The notes under the pieces: model-generated
Told to the model about the DNA's origin: nothing
Database searches by the model: none
Seen by the model: only the letters and a program-made list of their open reading frames with translations
NCBI RefSeq assembly: GCF_000002875.2
Contig: NC_009403.2
Location: 165,001-229,000, forward strand
DNA length: 64,000 bases
From: Leishmania infantum JPCM5
Lineage: Eukaryota; Euglenozoa; Kinetoplastea; Trypanosomatida; Trypanosomatidae
Reading direction: 5' to 3'
Shown: one piece after another, positions 53,001-63,766 of the stretch
Layout: each line of letters starts with the position of its first letter
Position numbering within the stretch: position 1 is the stretch's first letter
Translations under genes and position numbers: made by a program

Positions 53001-54168
53001 AAGCCGCAGCGATGATGGCAAGGCGGCTTCCTGCAACTGGCGCGCCACCGTCGATGCCGCCGCTGCGGAATGCCTTGGGACGTTTGCCAAGGATTCGTCG
53101 TGGCAGCTGCAGTTGGCGCTGGGTGTGGCGGCCAAATCCATCGACCAAACCTCGGCGCCCACCCTGACCGATACGTGGCGCCAACTGCTCTGCAGCATTC
53201 CAGTAGCTTCATTGCCGATGCAACTACTACCGTACGACGAAGCACCGGTGCGCCTGCGGCTGCTGCGCCCACTGCGGTCAGCGGCAAGCGTCAGGGAGGC
53301 GGCGGAGAGCGAAAGGTCTAAGGGCGCGCAGCCCAGCGCTCGACCGCAGCAGGTGCGGATGTCGTCATGCCAGAACGACCGCGCCGCTCCCTTGCATAGC
53401 GCCACCTCAGCCTTCGCCGGGGAGCCTGCGTCGTGGACGTGGACTCCGTCGAGGGAGAACGGGGATAGCTGGCGCAGTCCAGGCACCAGCACCGCCGCTC
53501 CGGCCACCGCTGAGGCGGCGCTGCACTTCGTGTGGGGCCGCGTCCTCTCCGTCTATGCAGTGGTGCCTCTCAACCAGACGTGGAATGTGCAGGGTGTGGT
53601 AGATGCGGTGCTACCGCCGCTGGCAGGCAGCGGCGCTGCCACTGCCGCGTCGTCACCTCCAGCAGCTCCGGCCATGGCGCCAGCGCTTCAACTGCTCGTC
53701 ATGGCGGCTGCGTTGCTCAGCCCGCCCGCTACCGCAACAACGGCAGTGGCTGCCGCACCGTCGATGGCCTCGCCGCATAAGCTGCCGTCCGTGTCACCGG
53801 CCGATGCTGAACCGGTGGACGTCGGTGAGTTAAGTGGCGCCTTCTGGCTCGTGGCGCTCCGTCGTGCCTGGCCGCTGTTTCAGGCTTGCGGCGTGTCGCA
53901 CGAGCCCATGACCCAAGGAGCGGAAATAAACATCGCCGAGGACGCGGCCTCATTACTGGGTGGTGTGGCCGTGGACAGGGCCGGCTCTGGCGTGAATCTG
54001 GAGGACTTACGCACCATCGTACTTTCTCTTTTCCTCCGTTTCGCGGACGACGCCGCCGTCGCCTCGGCGATGGCTGCAGCGGACGGAGACGGGGGGAATC
54101 TGTGCGGGAGTGCCATTCGCTGGGCGGAGGCGCTGTGCAGCGACGCGCATGCTACTTGTGCGCAATAA
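50014..54168 (+). CDS. SPATA4-like CH-domain protein with long helical extension
   Basis: 1384 residues from the ATG at 50014. Residues about 1-105 form a CH-type domain of the SPATA4/SPEF class: REVIKWVQSLDLSAPIQNPK, RDLATGHLAAEIVARYSG, then WSQVYRALQQLS...LIDAVLRREPNAALTVLEYLYEHFTG. This is the same order as the PREVLKWLQSLDLS..RD..NG.L.AEI start of SPATA4. A disordered stretch follows (about 130-430). A long alpha-helical, possibly armadillo/HEAT-like region comes next (from about 445, with AALALRSDHAELQERAATLS and LLDCCVEDGNSEVLDNVL), broken by Ala/Ser-rich inserts. By family knowledge SPEF1-type CH domains bind microtubules and occur in cilia and flagella. SPATA4 itself is only about 300 residues, so most of this protein is lineage-specific. 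There is no signal peptide or membrane segment. Confidence 0.7.
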   Translation: MQREVIKWVQSLDLSAPIQNPKRDLATGHLAAEIVARYSGTKFLDLQRLPMGVAGATKRDVWSQVYRALQQLSCTTVTRPLIDAVLRREPNAALTVLEYLYEHFTGHALLMHGLDAVGTSKDAYVQPRNATSTERLLKVTSGKPNNDFSSGVEEATLTAKRKLFDPVTRASQLTSAARSSSTADVRYSGQDTAADWSDGGGDASGNNSTRALQHRLALIDNSELAGGANALQAYPRYARPTASSLVHTASGSRKDVVLDKPKYTADEVLQQQQNKRILHQHAVVQRLQEESDEATVEGPSRTRTGTPAAETTASSLPASPLREKAALHANRGAAAAAPLTTLYRGRFYRQPDAPMVTGTAKVSNGPRKAKKGKREEVGAKAQRGAAAASSKDHAIDADGKLDRRAAAASGDILSTPEFAGSTRGGGSTDGTRVVPVLRVNVHSASLQAALALRSDHAELQERAATLSLEHFAKHNYALRPGLSDILVDVLAAHKQLQRLLDCCVEDGNSEVLDNVLGHLLAHRDEFPPACIRACWQALVQHADGIVSLLQKNPDEYGYLMESLAFAFSREAAQVPLLHISQTVPVSDEADDAEQEERAAATTGGSPLLPFFGSTRRSIALSSGIVAGAGHAAAAAASAARRCSPFPGTGPAAEGDTASPRHRHSLSEALLTATHRAASVAAGSFNASNAASSSSRQRAIVDTCDGLPVACAFGFLYRIARQLDVRTAAYVLERYVLRSAKPFLLRHGTVAVREAVARVMSASFVPAPPKNAAAAVDAESNGEAVAAAAVDSEEAFAQFLTGQLARTLLGPFSTACNTHRGAASTPLRDSPDDSAANHDTHSTLPLQLSLQRAYWLIVFHAVADYPCPADHGMATSSGADGPLAACVRNAAVTCLSCTDADLLTIGVGLTIEYSKRWLPRDASPIDAAVDNAVARGRDLLSHVLPSLDAAADQLATPWWHTRSANTWECRLMVLRLCNALLAHPLFAGAGSPKASAESRSDDGKAASCNWRATVDAAAAECLGTFAKDSSWQLQLALGVAAKSIDQTSAPTLTDTWRQLLCSIPVASLPMQLLPYDEAPVRLRLLRPLRSAASVREAAESERSKGAQPSARPQQVRMSSCQNDRAAPLHSATSAFAGEPASWTWTPSRENGDSWRSPGTSTAAPATAEAALHFVWGRVLSVYAVVPLNQTWNVQGVVDAVLPPLAGSGAATAASSPPAAPAMAPALQLLVMAAALLSPPATATTAVAAAPSMASPHKLPSVSPADAEPVDVGELSGAFWLVALRRAWPLFQACGVSHEPMTQGAEINIAEDAASLLGGVAVDRAGSGVNLEDLRTIVLSLFLRFADDAAVASAMAAADGDGGNLCGSAIRWAEALCSDAHATCAQ

Positions 54169-56063
54169 CGGGAAAAGTGATCGAGGAAGCGACAATGGCA
54201 CGAGGCTAACATGGTCACTGGATGGAGACCGAACCAGAGCGCGCGTGCGCGCACAGCAATCCCGCCTGCTTCTGTACATGTGTACATACACGTTATCGGG
54301 GGTGTAGACCCTCGTGATGAGGCGCCGAGCAGTCGGCTGCTCACTTTTTTTTCGGTTTTTGTTTTTGCCCGAACGCCTCTCGATGGCCTTCTCTCTGTAT
54401 GTGAAACGTACATGGAGAAAAGGGCGAGAGAATGCCAGCGGCCGTCGTTGGGTGCGGATGTACAACTCACGGGCGGAGAGAAGAGCGCTGATCTCGCCTT
54501 CCCCTCCTCTTACGCGTGATCATGATCCTCTGGAAAAGGAAGATGCGAAACAACCGCCGAGAAGCAAAGCCAAGAAAAACGACTCCCATGTCTGCTTCCT
54601 CACCTTTCACCTCGTCCTCCTCCTCCGATGAAGCAAAGAGGCCGGACAATGACGCGCACAGCCACACGCCTAGCTACCGGTGTCGGTGAAGAGGTTGGGG
54701 ATACCATTTCGCATGTGGTGATGCGAGTGTGGGCACACGTGATTTGATTGCGCGCGTGTGTGTGCATGCGTCTCTGGCTATACTTTCATAGCGGTACAAA
54801 CCGTCTTCTCCCCTTTCATCCCTCGCCCTCCCTTCCGCCTCATCTCTTGCCATGGCTCTATCGCCCCTTTCTCAACGCGCACGTCCACACATGCAAACCC
54901 ACCCACGCGCCCATACACACACTGTACTTGAAGAGATTCCCATCTTTTAACGCTCTGATCGCGTTCCTCTTTTCGCCCCCCCCCCACACACACTCTCTCG
55001 GAGTTTGCTGAGCCGAACGTGGCCGGGCTCCATTTTTTTGATTTCAGTTTCATGAATTTCCTTGCTCGATCTTTTTCTTATTTGTTCATCTCGCAATTGC
55101 TGTGCAAGCTCCCCTTCCTCTGTTTTTCTTTTTTTGCTGTCCGCCTTTCCTCCCTCCCTCCTCCCCCATCTTCTTTCTGCTACACGTCTCACTGCACGTG
55201 TATTTTTATCACACACACGCACAGGCAAACAGACACGCTCTTGCGCTGCATATATATATATACTCTTCTACTTCCCCCAAGTGCGCGCTTTTTCCGCAAG
55301 TGTGTGTGTGTACCGGTGAGGGGCCGCAGACCTCTGTCAAACCGCCACACCTGTATTCTCTTGTTTATTATTATTGTGTGAGTCGTGTGTGCGTGTAGGA
55401 GGCAAAACCTGGGAAACAAAAAGAGAAAAGCCTGCAACCCCCCCCTTCACACGCCCCACCACAAACGTGTGATTTGACGACCTTGTGAGTTGGGCTCTCT
55501 CACCCCCCCCCGCCTCCGCTCACTTCGTAGAAGAATTCCCTGAATTCCCGTGATAAACATACAGAGATAGAGAAGAGCAGAAATTATAAAGTCTAGCCTT
55601 GGAAAGAGAGAGAAGGCGCGTAGGTACACCACACCAGCAGGTAACGGTGCCTCTTCTCTATTTTTCCTTGAAGGGACCACTCTCATCATCTCCGTCGACA
55701 CCCCCTATCCAGAGAGCCAAAGGCAAAGAGGGACGTGCACCGCTTCACACGCCCCAGAAAAGCTCCCACTCGCTGCTTCCCTAACAGACTTCTCTTGTCA
55801 CAGGGACTCCTGTATTCATTCTTTTTTTCAGATTCCCTTTCGTTTGCTACGTCTTTTTCTCCTTTTTCTTTATCTCTTCTCTATTTTTCGGTAGGTCCTG
55901 CACTCGTCCTTTTCAAGATCTCTTTCTCTTCGCTCATCTGTTCCTCTGTTCTGCCCGTTCTCCTGAACGCCCCCTCCCCCCGCCTCGCCCTCTCTTTCAC
56001 CTCTCCCCCCCCAATTTCCGAAGAAGCAACGGTTAAAAGCCCGCGCACTCACCTACACATAGA
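54169..56063. other. Intergenic spacer
   Basis: 1.9 kb without a gene. The second half (about 55500-56020) is unusually rich in pyrimidine tracts. It includes (TA)n at 55248-55261 and poly-C runs near 54975, 55438 and 55505. Confidence 0.65.
55971..56023 (+). promoter_or_regulatory. Predicted polypyrimidine tract and spliced-leader acceptor for the membrane protein at 56064
   Basis: C/T-rich 55971-56017 followed by CCGAAG with AG at 56022-56023, about 41 nt before the ATG. Confidence 0.5.
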
Positions 56064-57620
56064 ATGGCCAAAACAGCGCTTCTCGTGGGCGCTCTGCTCG
56101 CCCTCGTCATGTGCCTGGCGGCGACGGCCGTCTCGGCGCAGCGGTCGCTGGAGTGTCAAATGGTGTGGCAAGGTCCTTCCTCTAACAACAGCCTGCTGGA
56201 GTGCCTGGGGAACACGGATCGCATCCGGTCCCAGTGGCCCTACTACCTGTATCCCGCCTTCGCTGCGCTCGTGTTCATCTTCACGGTGATTGGGCTGCCG
56301 ATTCTGTTCTGCTGCCACTGCTGCAGCTGCTGCGAGGCGTATGTGAAGCCGAAGGCGGAGACGGACCTCGGCGTTGCCCGCTGCTGCCTATGGATGTGGA
56401 TCGTGATTTCGGTGCTTGTGGCGTGCGGCGTGTGCGTGCTGCTGGTGTATGGCTCCGTCTTACTGGAGCAGGCAGCCAAACAAATTATCCACGACACCGA
56501 GTATCGCACGCTTGATTACTTCAACGACACCCGTGCGAACATCACGATGCTGCTGACAAACTACAGCGCGGACCCACCGACACCACCGTCAATCGACCTT
56601 AGCGCCTTTGACGCCGTGAACGATAATGTTACCTACTACGTGCACCTGGCGCGCAACAACTACCTCAAGTACTTCCGCGCTGCCGAGATTGTGGTCTGCT
56701 GCGTCGGCAGCGTCGGTGTTTTCCTGATGCTGTGCATGCTGATCTTTGCGCTGTGCCGTTGCAGTGGGATCTGCCCGATTGTGTGGAGCTGCCTGTACTT
56801 CGTGTTCGCGCTTGCATTTGCGTTGCTTGCGGTGCTGTTCACGATATGCATCTACGTGATGTCCGCCGGCTGCGGCGAGGTGGACCTCCAGTACAGCCGT
56901 GAGCCTGGCGTCTTTCAGTGGTACCTGGTGCCGTGGTGCGAGAAGCAGTTCGACTTCCAGGCGCTGCGGGCTCAGGTGCAGAGCCAGGAGCAGCAGGTCT
57001 CGCAGAGCGCCTGCGGGGCGCTCTTGAACTTCTGTGACAACGATCCGAATTACTCGTTGGAGAATAAAAACCACATCTTCATGTGCGGCAACAGCATCAC
57101 CGACAAAAGCCAGTGCAACTCGCTGGACGACGTGGTGGACGTTGTTCTGAGCACATACGTGAAGCCGATGCTGACGAACACGCTATGTGCCAACCAGACG
57201 GGCATGAAGTACCTGGAGAAGTGTACAGTGAAGTCGTGCGCATCGCGGTGTGCAAACTACGCCGCTCTGGACCTGTATCCCCGGACGTACTCCATTCAAA
57301 TTCTGCAGGCTTCTGACTTTGCTGCGAATGCGAGCACTGCGCTGTCATACGTGTGGCCGCTGCTGGAGTGCAACTTCATCATTGACAAGATTGCCAACAC
57401 AGTCGAGACGCGGAACTACAACAGCAGCTTCACCACGCAGAGCGATTATGTGCGCAGCTGCTCTGCGGTCCGCGTATCCTCGGTGATGCTGGGTACCGGT
57501 TTCTTTGTCGGGGCGCTCATGTTCATCCTCGGCATTCACGTCATGCATCGCGGTGCGTGGATCAGGGTGCCAGTGGGCAAAAGTGAGGATTTAGGAGTGA
57601 CGCGAAAGTGGAGGGAGTAG
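56064..57620 (+). CDS. Five-helix surface/endomembrane glycoprotein with prominin-like topology, copy 1
   Basis: 518 residues. A cleavable signal peptide is predicted (about 1-25, cleavage near VSA-Q). Helices lie at about 62-83, 109-131, 206-230, 241-266 and 472-494. A cysteine cluster CCHCCSCC (83-90) sits directly after helix 1. Two lumenal/extracellular loops (about 132-205 and 267-471) carry many N-glycosylation sequons (N154, N159, N166, N188, N377, N422, N453) and, in the second loop, about a dozen cysteines. The layout (signal peptide, five helices, cysteine-rich turn after helix 1, two large glycosylated loops, short cytoplasmic tail) is that of prominins and is also reminiscent of tweety proteins. 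I see no diagnostic sequence motif, so homology is unproven. A second copy with an identical start lies at 63767. Confidence 0.88.
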   Translation: MAKTALLVGALLALVMCLAATAVSAQRSLECQMVWQGPSSNNSLLECLGNTDRIRSQWPYYLYPAFAALVFIFTVIGLPILFCCHCCSCCEAYVKPKAETDLGVARCCLWMWIVISVLVACGVCVLLVYGSVLLEQAAKQIIHDTEYRTLDYFNDTRANITMLLTNYSADPPTPPSIDLSAFDAVNDNVTYYVHLARNNYLKYFRAAEIVVCCVGSVGVFLMLCMLIFALCRCSGICPIVWSCLYFVFALAFALLAVLFTICIYVMSAGCGEVDLQYSREPGVFQWYLVPWCEKQFDFQALRAQVQSQEQQVSQSACGALLNFCDNDPNYSLENKNHIFMCGNSITDKSQCNSLDDVVDVVLSTYVKPMLTNTLCANQTGMKYLEKCTVKSCASRCANYAALDLYPRTYSIQILQASDFAANASTALSYVWPLLECNFIIDKIANTVETRNYNSSFTTQSDYVRSCSAVRVSSVMLGTGFFVGALMFILGIHVMHRGAWIRVPVGKSEDLGVTRKWRE

Positions 57621-59927
57621 GCGCTGCGCCTTGTGCGAGGCTTTTCAGCAGCGCCTCCCCCCCCCTCCCCCCACACACACACACACCTTCCCGCTCTACC
57701 TCTGCTTCTCCTTTGCCTTTCCTGGTCCAGCGGTGTATGGCTAAGAAAGGGGAGCGTACGTGCGGAGGCGATCGAGCGGGCAAAGTACATGCGAGCTCGA
57801 CGTGCAAAAGCGAACCAGGCAGCGAGGGGACCTGCGAATGTGGTGCCGTGGAGGGGGTGCTGCCGACTGTGGGCGGCGAAAGCGCGTCGCAGCGGATAAG
57901 TGATAGAACGGGGCTTCGATAGAAAGAGCAGTAGGCATGTAAAGTGATGACGTTGTTGGGGGACCGCTTCTTGCGTTGGGTCGTTCTCGTCACTGTCTCT
58001 GGCATTTGCGGCATGTATTTCCGTGCGTGCAACACGTATGGAAGTGGTAAAAGTGAAGTGCGCGCGGTGAGGCTTAAAGAGACTGAAGGCGAAAAAGAGG
58101 AGCCCGCTGGAGCGGTGCGTGCAAGGCGGGCATGTATCGAAATACCTCCATCCTTCATGGAGCAGGAGAACCTGCTCTCTGCGAGCTGCTTCGGCTTTGC
58201 CCTTTTCTCCGTTTTTCGTCACGGCCCCCACCCCCGCCGCACTCGGTCTCTGTTCTTGAGGCCATCCTCTGAATTTGGCTGCATAAGCGTGAGAAACGTG
58301 AGTAACCCCCCGGACTCCTTAGAACATGCATACACACACACACACACACACACACGCAGGCGCATCAAGAAAAAGCGCGTGAGTGTGTTCCTTTGTGGTG
58401 ATGAAGCCGGCCACGTTTGGGGCGTTCCGCCGTACACGTGAGTGGCAGGCCGATAATCGGCACAGGGGAGATGGCGACACGAACATGTAGAACAGTTTCT
58501 GCAGTTCCGATTGCTGGCTTATTACTGCGGGCGAGCAGTGGGTTTATGGGTGTGTGTATAGTCGTGTTGCCTTGATGTGTGTGTCTGAACATCACACTGC
58601 GCTATCGTGTAGGCGTTTGAGTGCGTGTGCGTGCGTGTGTGTCGGCACAGGCACGGTGCGTGTTGATAATTTTAGTTTCAGTGCCCTCCTCCTCCTCCTT
58701 CCCTCTCTCTTGTGTGTGTGTGTGTTTCTGAGTTTGTTTGCCCCCGGCTGCAGTGGCACCTCCGCCTAACTTTGCACATGTGTAAGTGTTTTTTTTTTCG
58801 TTATTATCTGTGTGTCTGAGTGCCTAGCTGTCTCTTGATGTATTCGTGCATGGGCGCTCTTGCCGTTCTGGTTGATCTCTCCCTCGCTCCATCCACACCC
58901 TGTCTCTTACTGACCCCTCCCCCCACTCTACCTCCACCTCCCCCCGGACTTATGTACTTGCTCTTTTCTATCACCGTCGTGCGAGTGCGTTGATGCGCCT
59001 GCTTCTCTTTTTCGTTGTCTTCGTTCTATTCTTCCGTAGCCACAATCCGGTCTCGCGCGCTGCACTGCTTTGCGCGGCTTCGTCTTCGAATGTTCGCTTT
59101 CTTCTCTCGTTTTTCGTTTTTTTTTGTCATCTGCGCTTGTTGGCGTCCACCCTCCACCCCCCCCCTGTGTGTGCGTGTGTGTGTGCGTGTGCGTGTGCGT
59201 GTGTGTGTGCATGCGTAATATCGATCTGTACGGTAAAGATCACCAAAGCCGCCGCCATCACAGCCGCCCATAAGAACAACAGGGAAAGGTCAAGCAAAGA
59301 GAAGCACACTCACGCACAGGGGAACCGCACCGCAGACTAGCAGGGAAGGTGGACCGCCCGATTGAATCGGGCACGAAGAACCCAACAACAACAAAAAGGG
59401 AGGATGATTTTCTCTCCCGTCGTTTCGCGATGATGCGCGTATGTATGTGTGCGTGATGAGCGCATCCACAAACTACCACATGGACGCATGTATACACATT
59501 CTAAGATACGCACCCGCATCGGCACTAGCATGCGAGGTTACCGCGCAGATGCACTAGAGGTGTGCCACCACCGGAGCGCAGATATAAGAAAGTCTTTTTG
59601 CCCCCCCCCCACCCCCACCTCCACTCTTCACGGCCGCATTTCTTTCTCTTGGTGAAGATGACTCTTATGCGTGCGCTCCAGTAGTGCTTGTGCTGCTGTA
59701 AATCGCAGGTGCTCTTCCTGGTGATTACGGGGAAGCGTGACCAGGATGCTGCCGCTGCGGTTGCGCTGCGAGGCCTTCTCCCTAATGCCCCTCCACCGAG
59801 TTCTCTCTCACCTGTGCGGCATGTGTGGCAGTTTCGCTTCTTTTTTTTTCTTGTTACTCTCGCTCTTGGAGCCCCTTCTTCCTCTCTCTTTTCTCACAGT
59901 AGGGAACGAGCCACTTCTCACGCCGGG
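57621..59927. other. Intergenic spacer, first part of a 6.1-kb gap
   Basis: 2.3 kb without a gene I can support. It contains (AC)n at 58332-58355 and a long (GT)n/(GC) alternating tract at about 59167-59210 (purine-pyrimidine alternation, potential Z-DNA), and poly-C runs near 57656 and 59602. Confidence 0.65.
58332..58355. repeat. (AC)n microsatellite
   Basis: 24 bp of uninterrupted AC dinucleotides in the spacer after the first membrane-protein gene. Confidence 0.95.
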
Positions 59928-60757
59928 GCATGTCTTTGTATGCATGTGCCTGCATGTGTGTGTATTGTGTGCCATCCCGTGCGCGTGTGTATGGGTGTGC
60001 CGGATAGTGGCTGAGCCTCTCTCTCGTCCTTCTTTCCGAATGCCCTTCATGCTATCATGGGCCCCTCTCTGTGTTTTCGATCCCCGACTAGCCTCTCTCT
60101 CCCCTCTCCACGTCTTCTGTTGTCGCTGCATGCGCATGTGTGCGCGTGTTGGCCGCCACTGGCGTGGTGCTGCACGATTCGGTGCGAGTGCCGTTCCTGC
60201 CAACACGCACGCACATGCACGCATCCTTTTATACACGCGCCCCTTTTTGTACTGGCCTGTTCATGCCTGCCTTCACCCCTCCCTCCCTCCTCATGCTTGT
60301 TTGCCCGGACGGCATCTGGAAACGCCTCAGTGGGCGGTGCCCAGGGTCCGCGGCCCACTCTGTGTGGGGAAGCCAGACAGCCCCTCTCCCCCCTTATCCC
60401 TCCCAGCGCCGAGCCACACCTGGCGGTGGCGGGACCAAGCACCGAAGGCTTTGTGGATTCAGTGCGGTGCGTCGCTACTGCCGTCGGCGGCGAGGTCGCG
60501 GACGGCGTTGCGTCGGAGCGGACTGCGACCGTGCACGCGCTTGTGCCATGGACATGCTAGTCAGCGTGTGAAGGTGGCTCGGACGTATGGCGCCCGCGGC
60601 CCTGACTGGGTAGTTGTGGGGAGCCTGCGCCACCCGGAGGGATGCACGAGGCGGTGACCCGCCTAATGGGAGGCGGCTGTGGGGCGGCCTGCGGAGCCGG
60701 TGGGGGTGCGGGGCCGGGTGTGTGTATGGGGGATTAGGTTGGTGTTGTATGGCAGTA
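59928..60757 (+). repeat. 830-bp dispersed direct repeat, copy 2 (contains family A core at 60379-60725)
   Basis: Partner of 44071-44900, same orientation, no net indel across 830 bp. It diverges at both ends immediately (upstream GGGG/ATGG, downstream GATATATA versus CAATAGAC). Confidence 0.88.
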
Positions 60758-63700
60758 GATATATATGTGTATGCTAAGAAAATCTGTCGTCTGCCTTTGC
60801 TGTGTTCTGTCGTTGCTTATTTTGTCGGCAACCAAATGCGCAGAATGGAGCAGTGTAAGGCGCTGTCGTTCTCGACTCGAGCACACGCCTTTGTCTCCCT
60901 CTGCGCTTCTTGTGAGGGAGTGCCACTCTTTGGGTGTGTCCTCCTCCGCTCTTCCCTCTATACGCGGCCTATATCAAGGTTTTTCTTCCTGTAGTGAGGA
61001 GGAAGAGGGGTGGCTGATGTGCCACACCTCTCCCGGGCTCAATTATAGGACTCCAGCCCTCGCATCTCGTTGTTTCTCGAGAAAGAGATGCGATTCTAAA
61101 GGAGGGTGATGGTGAAGAAACATTTCCGGTATTTCCAGCTGCAGGGATGGATGGGCAGTTGAGGGTGAGAGACGCAGTGCTTGGTCTGACAGCAAGTGCC
61201 ACACAAACAAGGAAGCCCATAACGTGGGCGCCAGGCACGTCTCCGTGCTGCCGCTCAGCAGGCACCGCACAAGCACGGTGCATAGTGAGCAACGCTCGAC
61301 AGATGTCGCTATCCTTGCACCAGCATCACGAGGATGTGTGTGTGTGTGTGTGTGCAGACCTGAAGCGTACTCTTCGTGATGTGCAGTGTTTTCCTTCTTC
61401 CCATTGCCTTCGCATCCCCTGCTGCTTAAGTGCGGGACATAAGAATCGTGCCATCATCGTAGGTTTGACCTCACGGCAGGCGCAGGGTGTGGGGTGCGGT
61501 GGCCGAGTGCGGACTCCCCAAAGCGGCCGAGGGGGAGAGCGTGAAGAAGGTATCAGCTCCCTTCAGCGGAGAGGCGCACATGCGCACGCAGGAGCGAGTG
61601 AAAAAACGCACACACAAACGACTCAAGTGGAGTGCGTGCACTTGCGCAGCACGGCTCTTTTCCATTCGTGCTGTATTCTCTTGTGTCTTCTCTAACTATG
61701 GCTCACCGCCTTCGCTCGGTTGCCTCTACTCGACTCCTCCCCTTCCCTCCCTCCTTCTTTACGTATTGCCAACCACGTCAACGTGCACCCACCTTGAAAC
61801 TCACACGCCCATAAACACACGACGTTTCGTTCTATGCCCACACATCTGTTCACACACCCACATATATATGTATGCATGTGCGCGTTTGTGTATCGTGTGC
61901 CTTTCTTCATGCGTATTCGGCATGTTCTTCGGCAGCAAGACCACCATACGCACACAAGCAACAACCAACCCCCAGCAAACAGCTCGGCCACAATCGCGCG
62001 TGGTTATACAGGCCCCCATCACGCCTTTTTTGTCGGCACACCCTTCGAATTGACAGCCCGTCCTCGGCGTCACCCGCGAAGCTTCCGCACAGCCATCGAA
62101 CGCCTTCTCCCCACAACGGAGGGTAATATTATATATATATATATATGTATACAAGGGAACGTACGTAGTAAACATACACGTTGCCGCCACAGACCAAAGA
62201 CGCAAGAGAAACGGCGAACTGCGTTCACGTGGCCACGTACCCGGCCAGAAACGCCCCTCCCCCTCCCTTCTCCTCCCCTCCTTGCCTCCTCTCTCCTCTC
62301 CCCTCTTCCCCCCTCCCTCACCCTCCTCTCCATCTCCTCACATAGAGAAACTTCTCCCTCTCCATTGTTCTTTTTCGGCGCTTCGTTCTTCGTATTTAAG
62401 TGTGTTCTGTGCGTGCGTGTGTGTGCGTGTGGTTTCTTCGGTTTGCGTTTTCCGCTTTCGCTCTGCTGAGTATGGGAAAGGGGGGGGGGCTGTTCCGGAG
62501 TCAGCGCTCGAGCCAGGAAAAAAAGGTCATTAATAAACGACGTGCATTTGTTTTTTTTCCGTGTGTGTTGGCTGGTTGGTTGGCGTGTGTGTGCTTAAAG
62601 GTGGGGAGGGCCAGGCGTTTCTTTTTGTTTGTCTCTTCTCCTCTGGTTCTCACACCCCCTCCCCTTCCCTTTTCTTTGCTCTCCCTCTGCACGTCGGCGT
62701 GTGTGTGTGTCTTTCGCCTTTTCTGAAGTTGCTCGTTCTCTTGCCTCATCTCCTAGCGCTTCTTCGCCGTTGCAGCTGCCCCGTTTACTCGCCGACCCCC
62801 TCCCTCCCTCCCTTCCTTCCCCGACTCATACACACTTCTTTGGCTAGCTCTGCTTGCCGTATCTTCTCTCCTTTAGTTTTTTTTTTGAGGGAGTGTCTCG
62901 TTTCACTGCTTACAGGATTTTCTGTCGTTGTTTATCCACCGCAACTTGGATCGGTTTTCTTTTTGCGTTTGTGCGTGTGTGTGTTCCCTCTCCCCCTCAC
63001 CGTTTATAGCCAGCAGCTTCTACTCATTCATACATTGGCCCCCCCCTATCTCTATCCTCCCCTCTCTTCTCCACTCTCGGTGCCGTCCTCACGCTCGACG
63101 CATCTGCAACGCTCCCCGGTCCCTCTGCCTCACCGCTCTCTCGCGCATATACAATATTCAAATTAATATCTGAGCAAGGGCAAGGACAGCATAACGCTAC
63201 GTAAACCTCCCCGACAGTGTAAGTCCGACAAGACGCCAAGAGCACGGACGCTGGCACGCCCGCATGTACCTGTGTTTCTGTTTCCTTGTTCATTATTATT
63301 GAATGCTTTTCTTTTTCGAAGTCAACTCATCTTTGCTTCAGCGTGTGTGCCTGACGTTTGTGAGTGCTCTGGCTCGCCGTCCTCGTCTTCCATCCTTGCT
63401 TCGGCTTGCCCGCTCTTTCCCATACGCACAGGCTCGCCCCACCCCCTTCCACACACACTTCCTTTCCTCTCTCCCGATAGTCACTCGTTCAATATTCTGC
63501 TCATCGCCTGACCGGTAGCCCCGCTCCATTTTTTGTTTTCTCTCGGAGGACAATCTTGCTCTTCTCTTGCTTCCAGGAGATCTGTTCCTCTTTCTCTCTC
63601 CACTTCCTGCCTTTCCGCTTGCGGCGTCGCTCCAGCTGCGAGGCTTGGACCATCACCGACGCGCACTCCCACTCCTATCCCTTCCGAGACAAGGCACATT

Positions 63701-63766
63701 CTATCAGGCGCTTGACCGGCGAAGCGAATCCGTGCTACCCAACACCCGACTATCGCCGCTGATAAA
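60758..63766. other. Intergenic spacer, second part of a 6.1-kb gap
   Basis: 3 kb without a gene I can support. It holds (TA)n at 62130-62146, (GT)n near 61336-61353, several CTCC-rich pyrimidine blocks (62255-62340, 62790-62825, 63045-63075) and acceptor candidates before 63767. The sequence does not match the leader of the first copy of the downstream gene. Confidence 0.65.
63583..63635 (+). promoter_or_regulatory. Predicted polypyrimidine tract and spliced-leader acceptor for the second membrane-protein copy
   Basis: GTTCCTCTTTCTCTCTCCAC through CTTTCCGCTT (63583-63620) with the first AG at 63634-63635. An alternative AG lies at 63575-63576 after CTTCTCTTGCTTCC. Confidence 0.45.

Noticed and set aside
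57944..58441. 165-codon + strand ORF beginning with a hydrophobic stretch
   Set aside because: It runs through an (AC)n microsatellite, and apart from the short hydrophobic start nothing resembles a protein. I could not support it.
61147..61695. 182-codon + strand ORF in the gap before the second membrane-protein copy
   Set aside because: It contains a translated (GT)n tract (repeated Val-Cys) and no recognisable domain.
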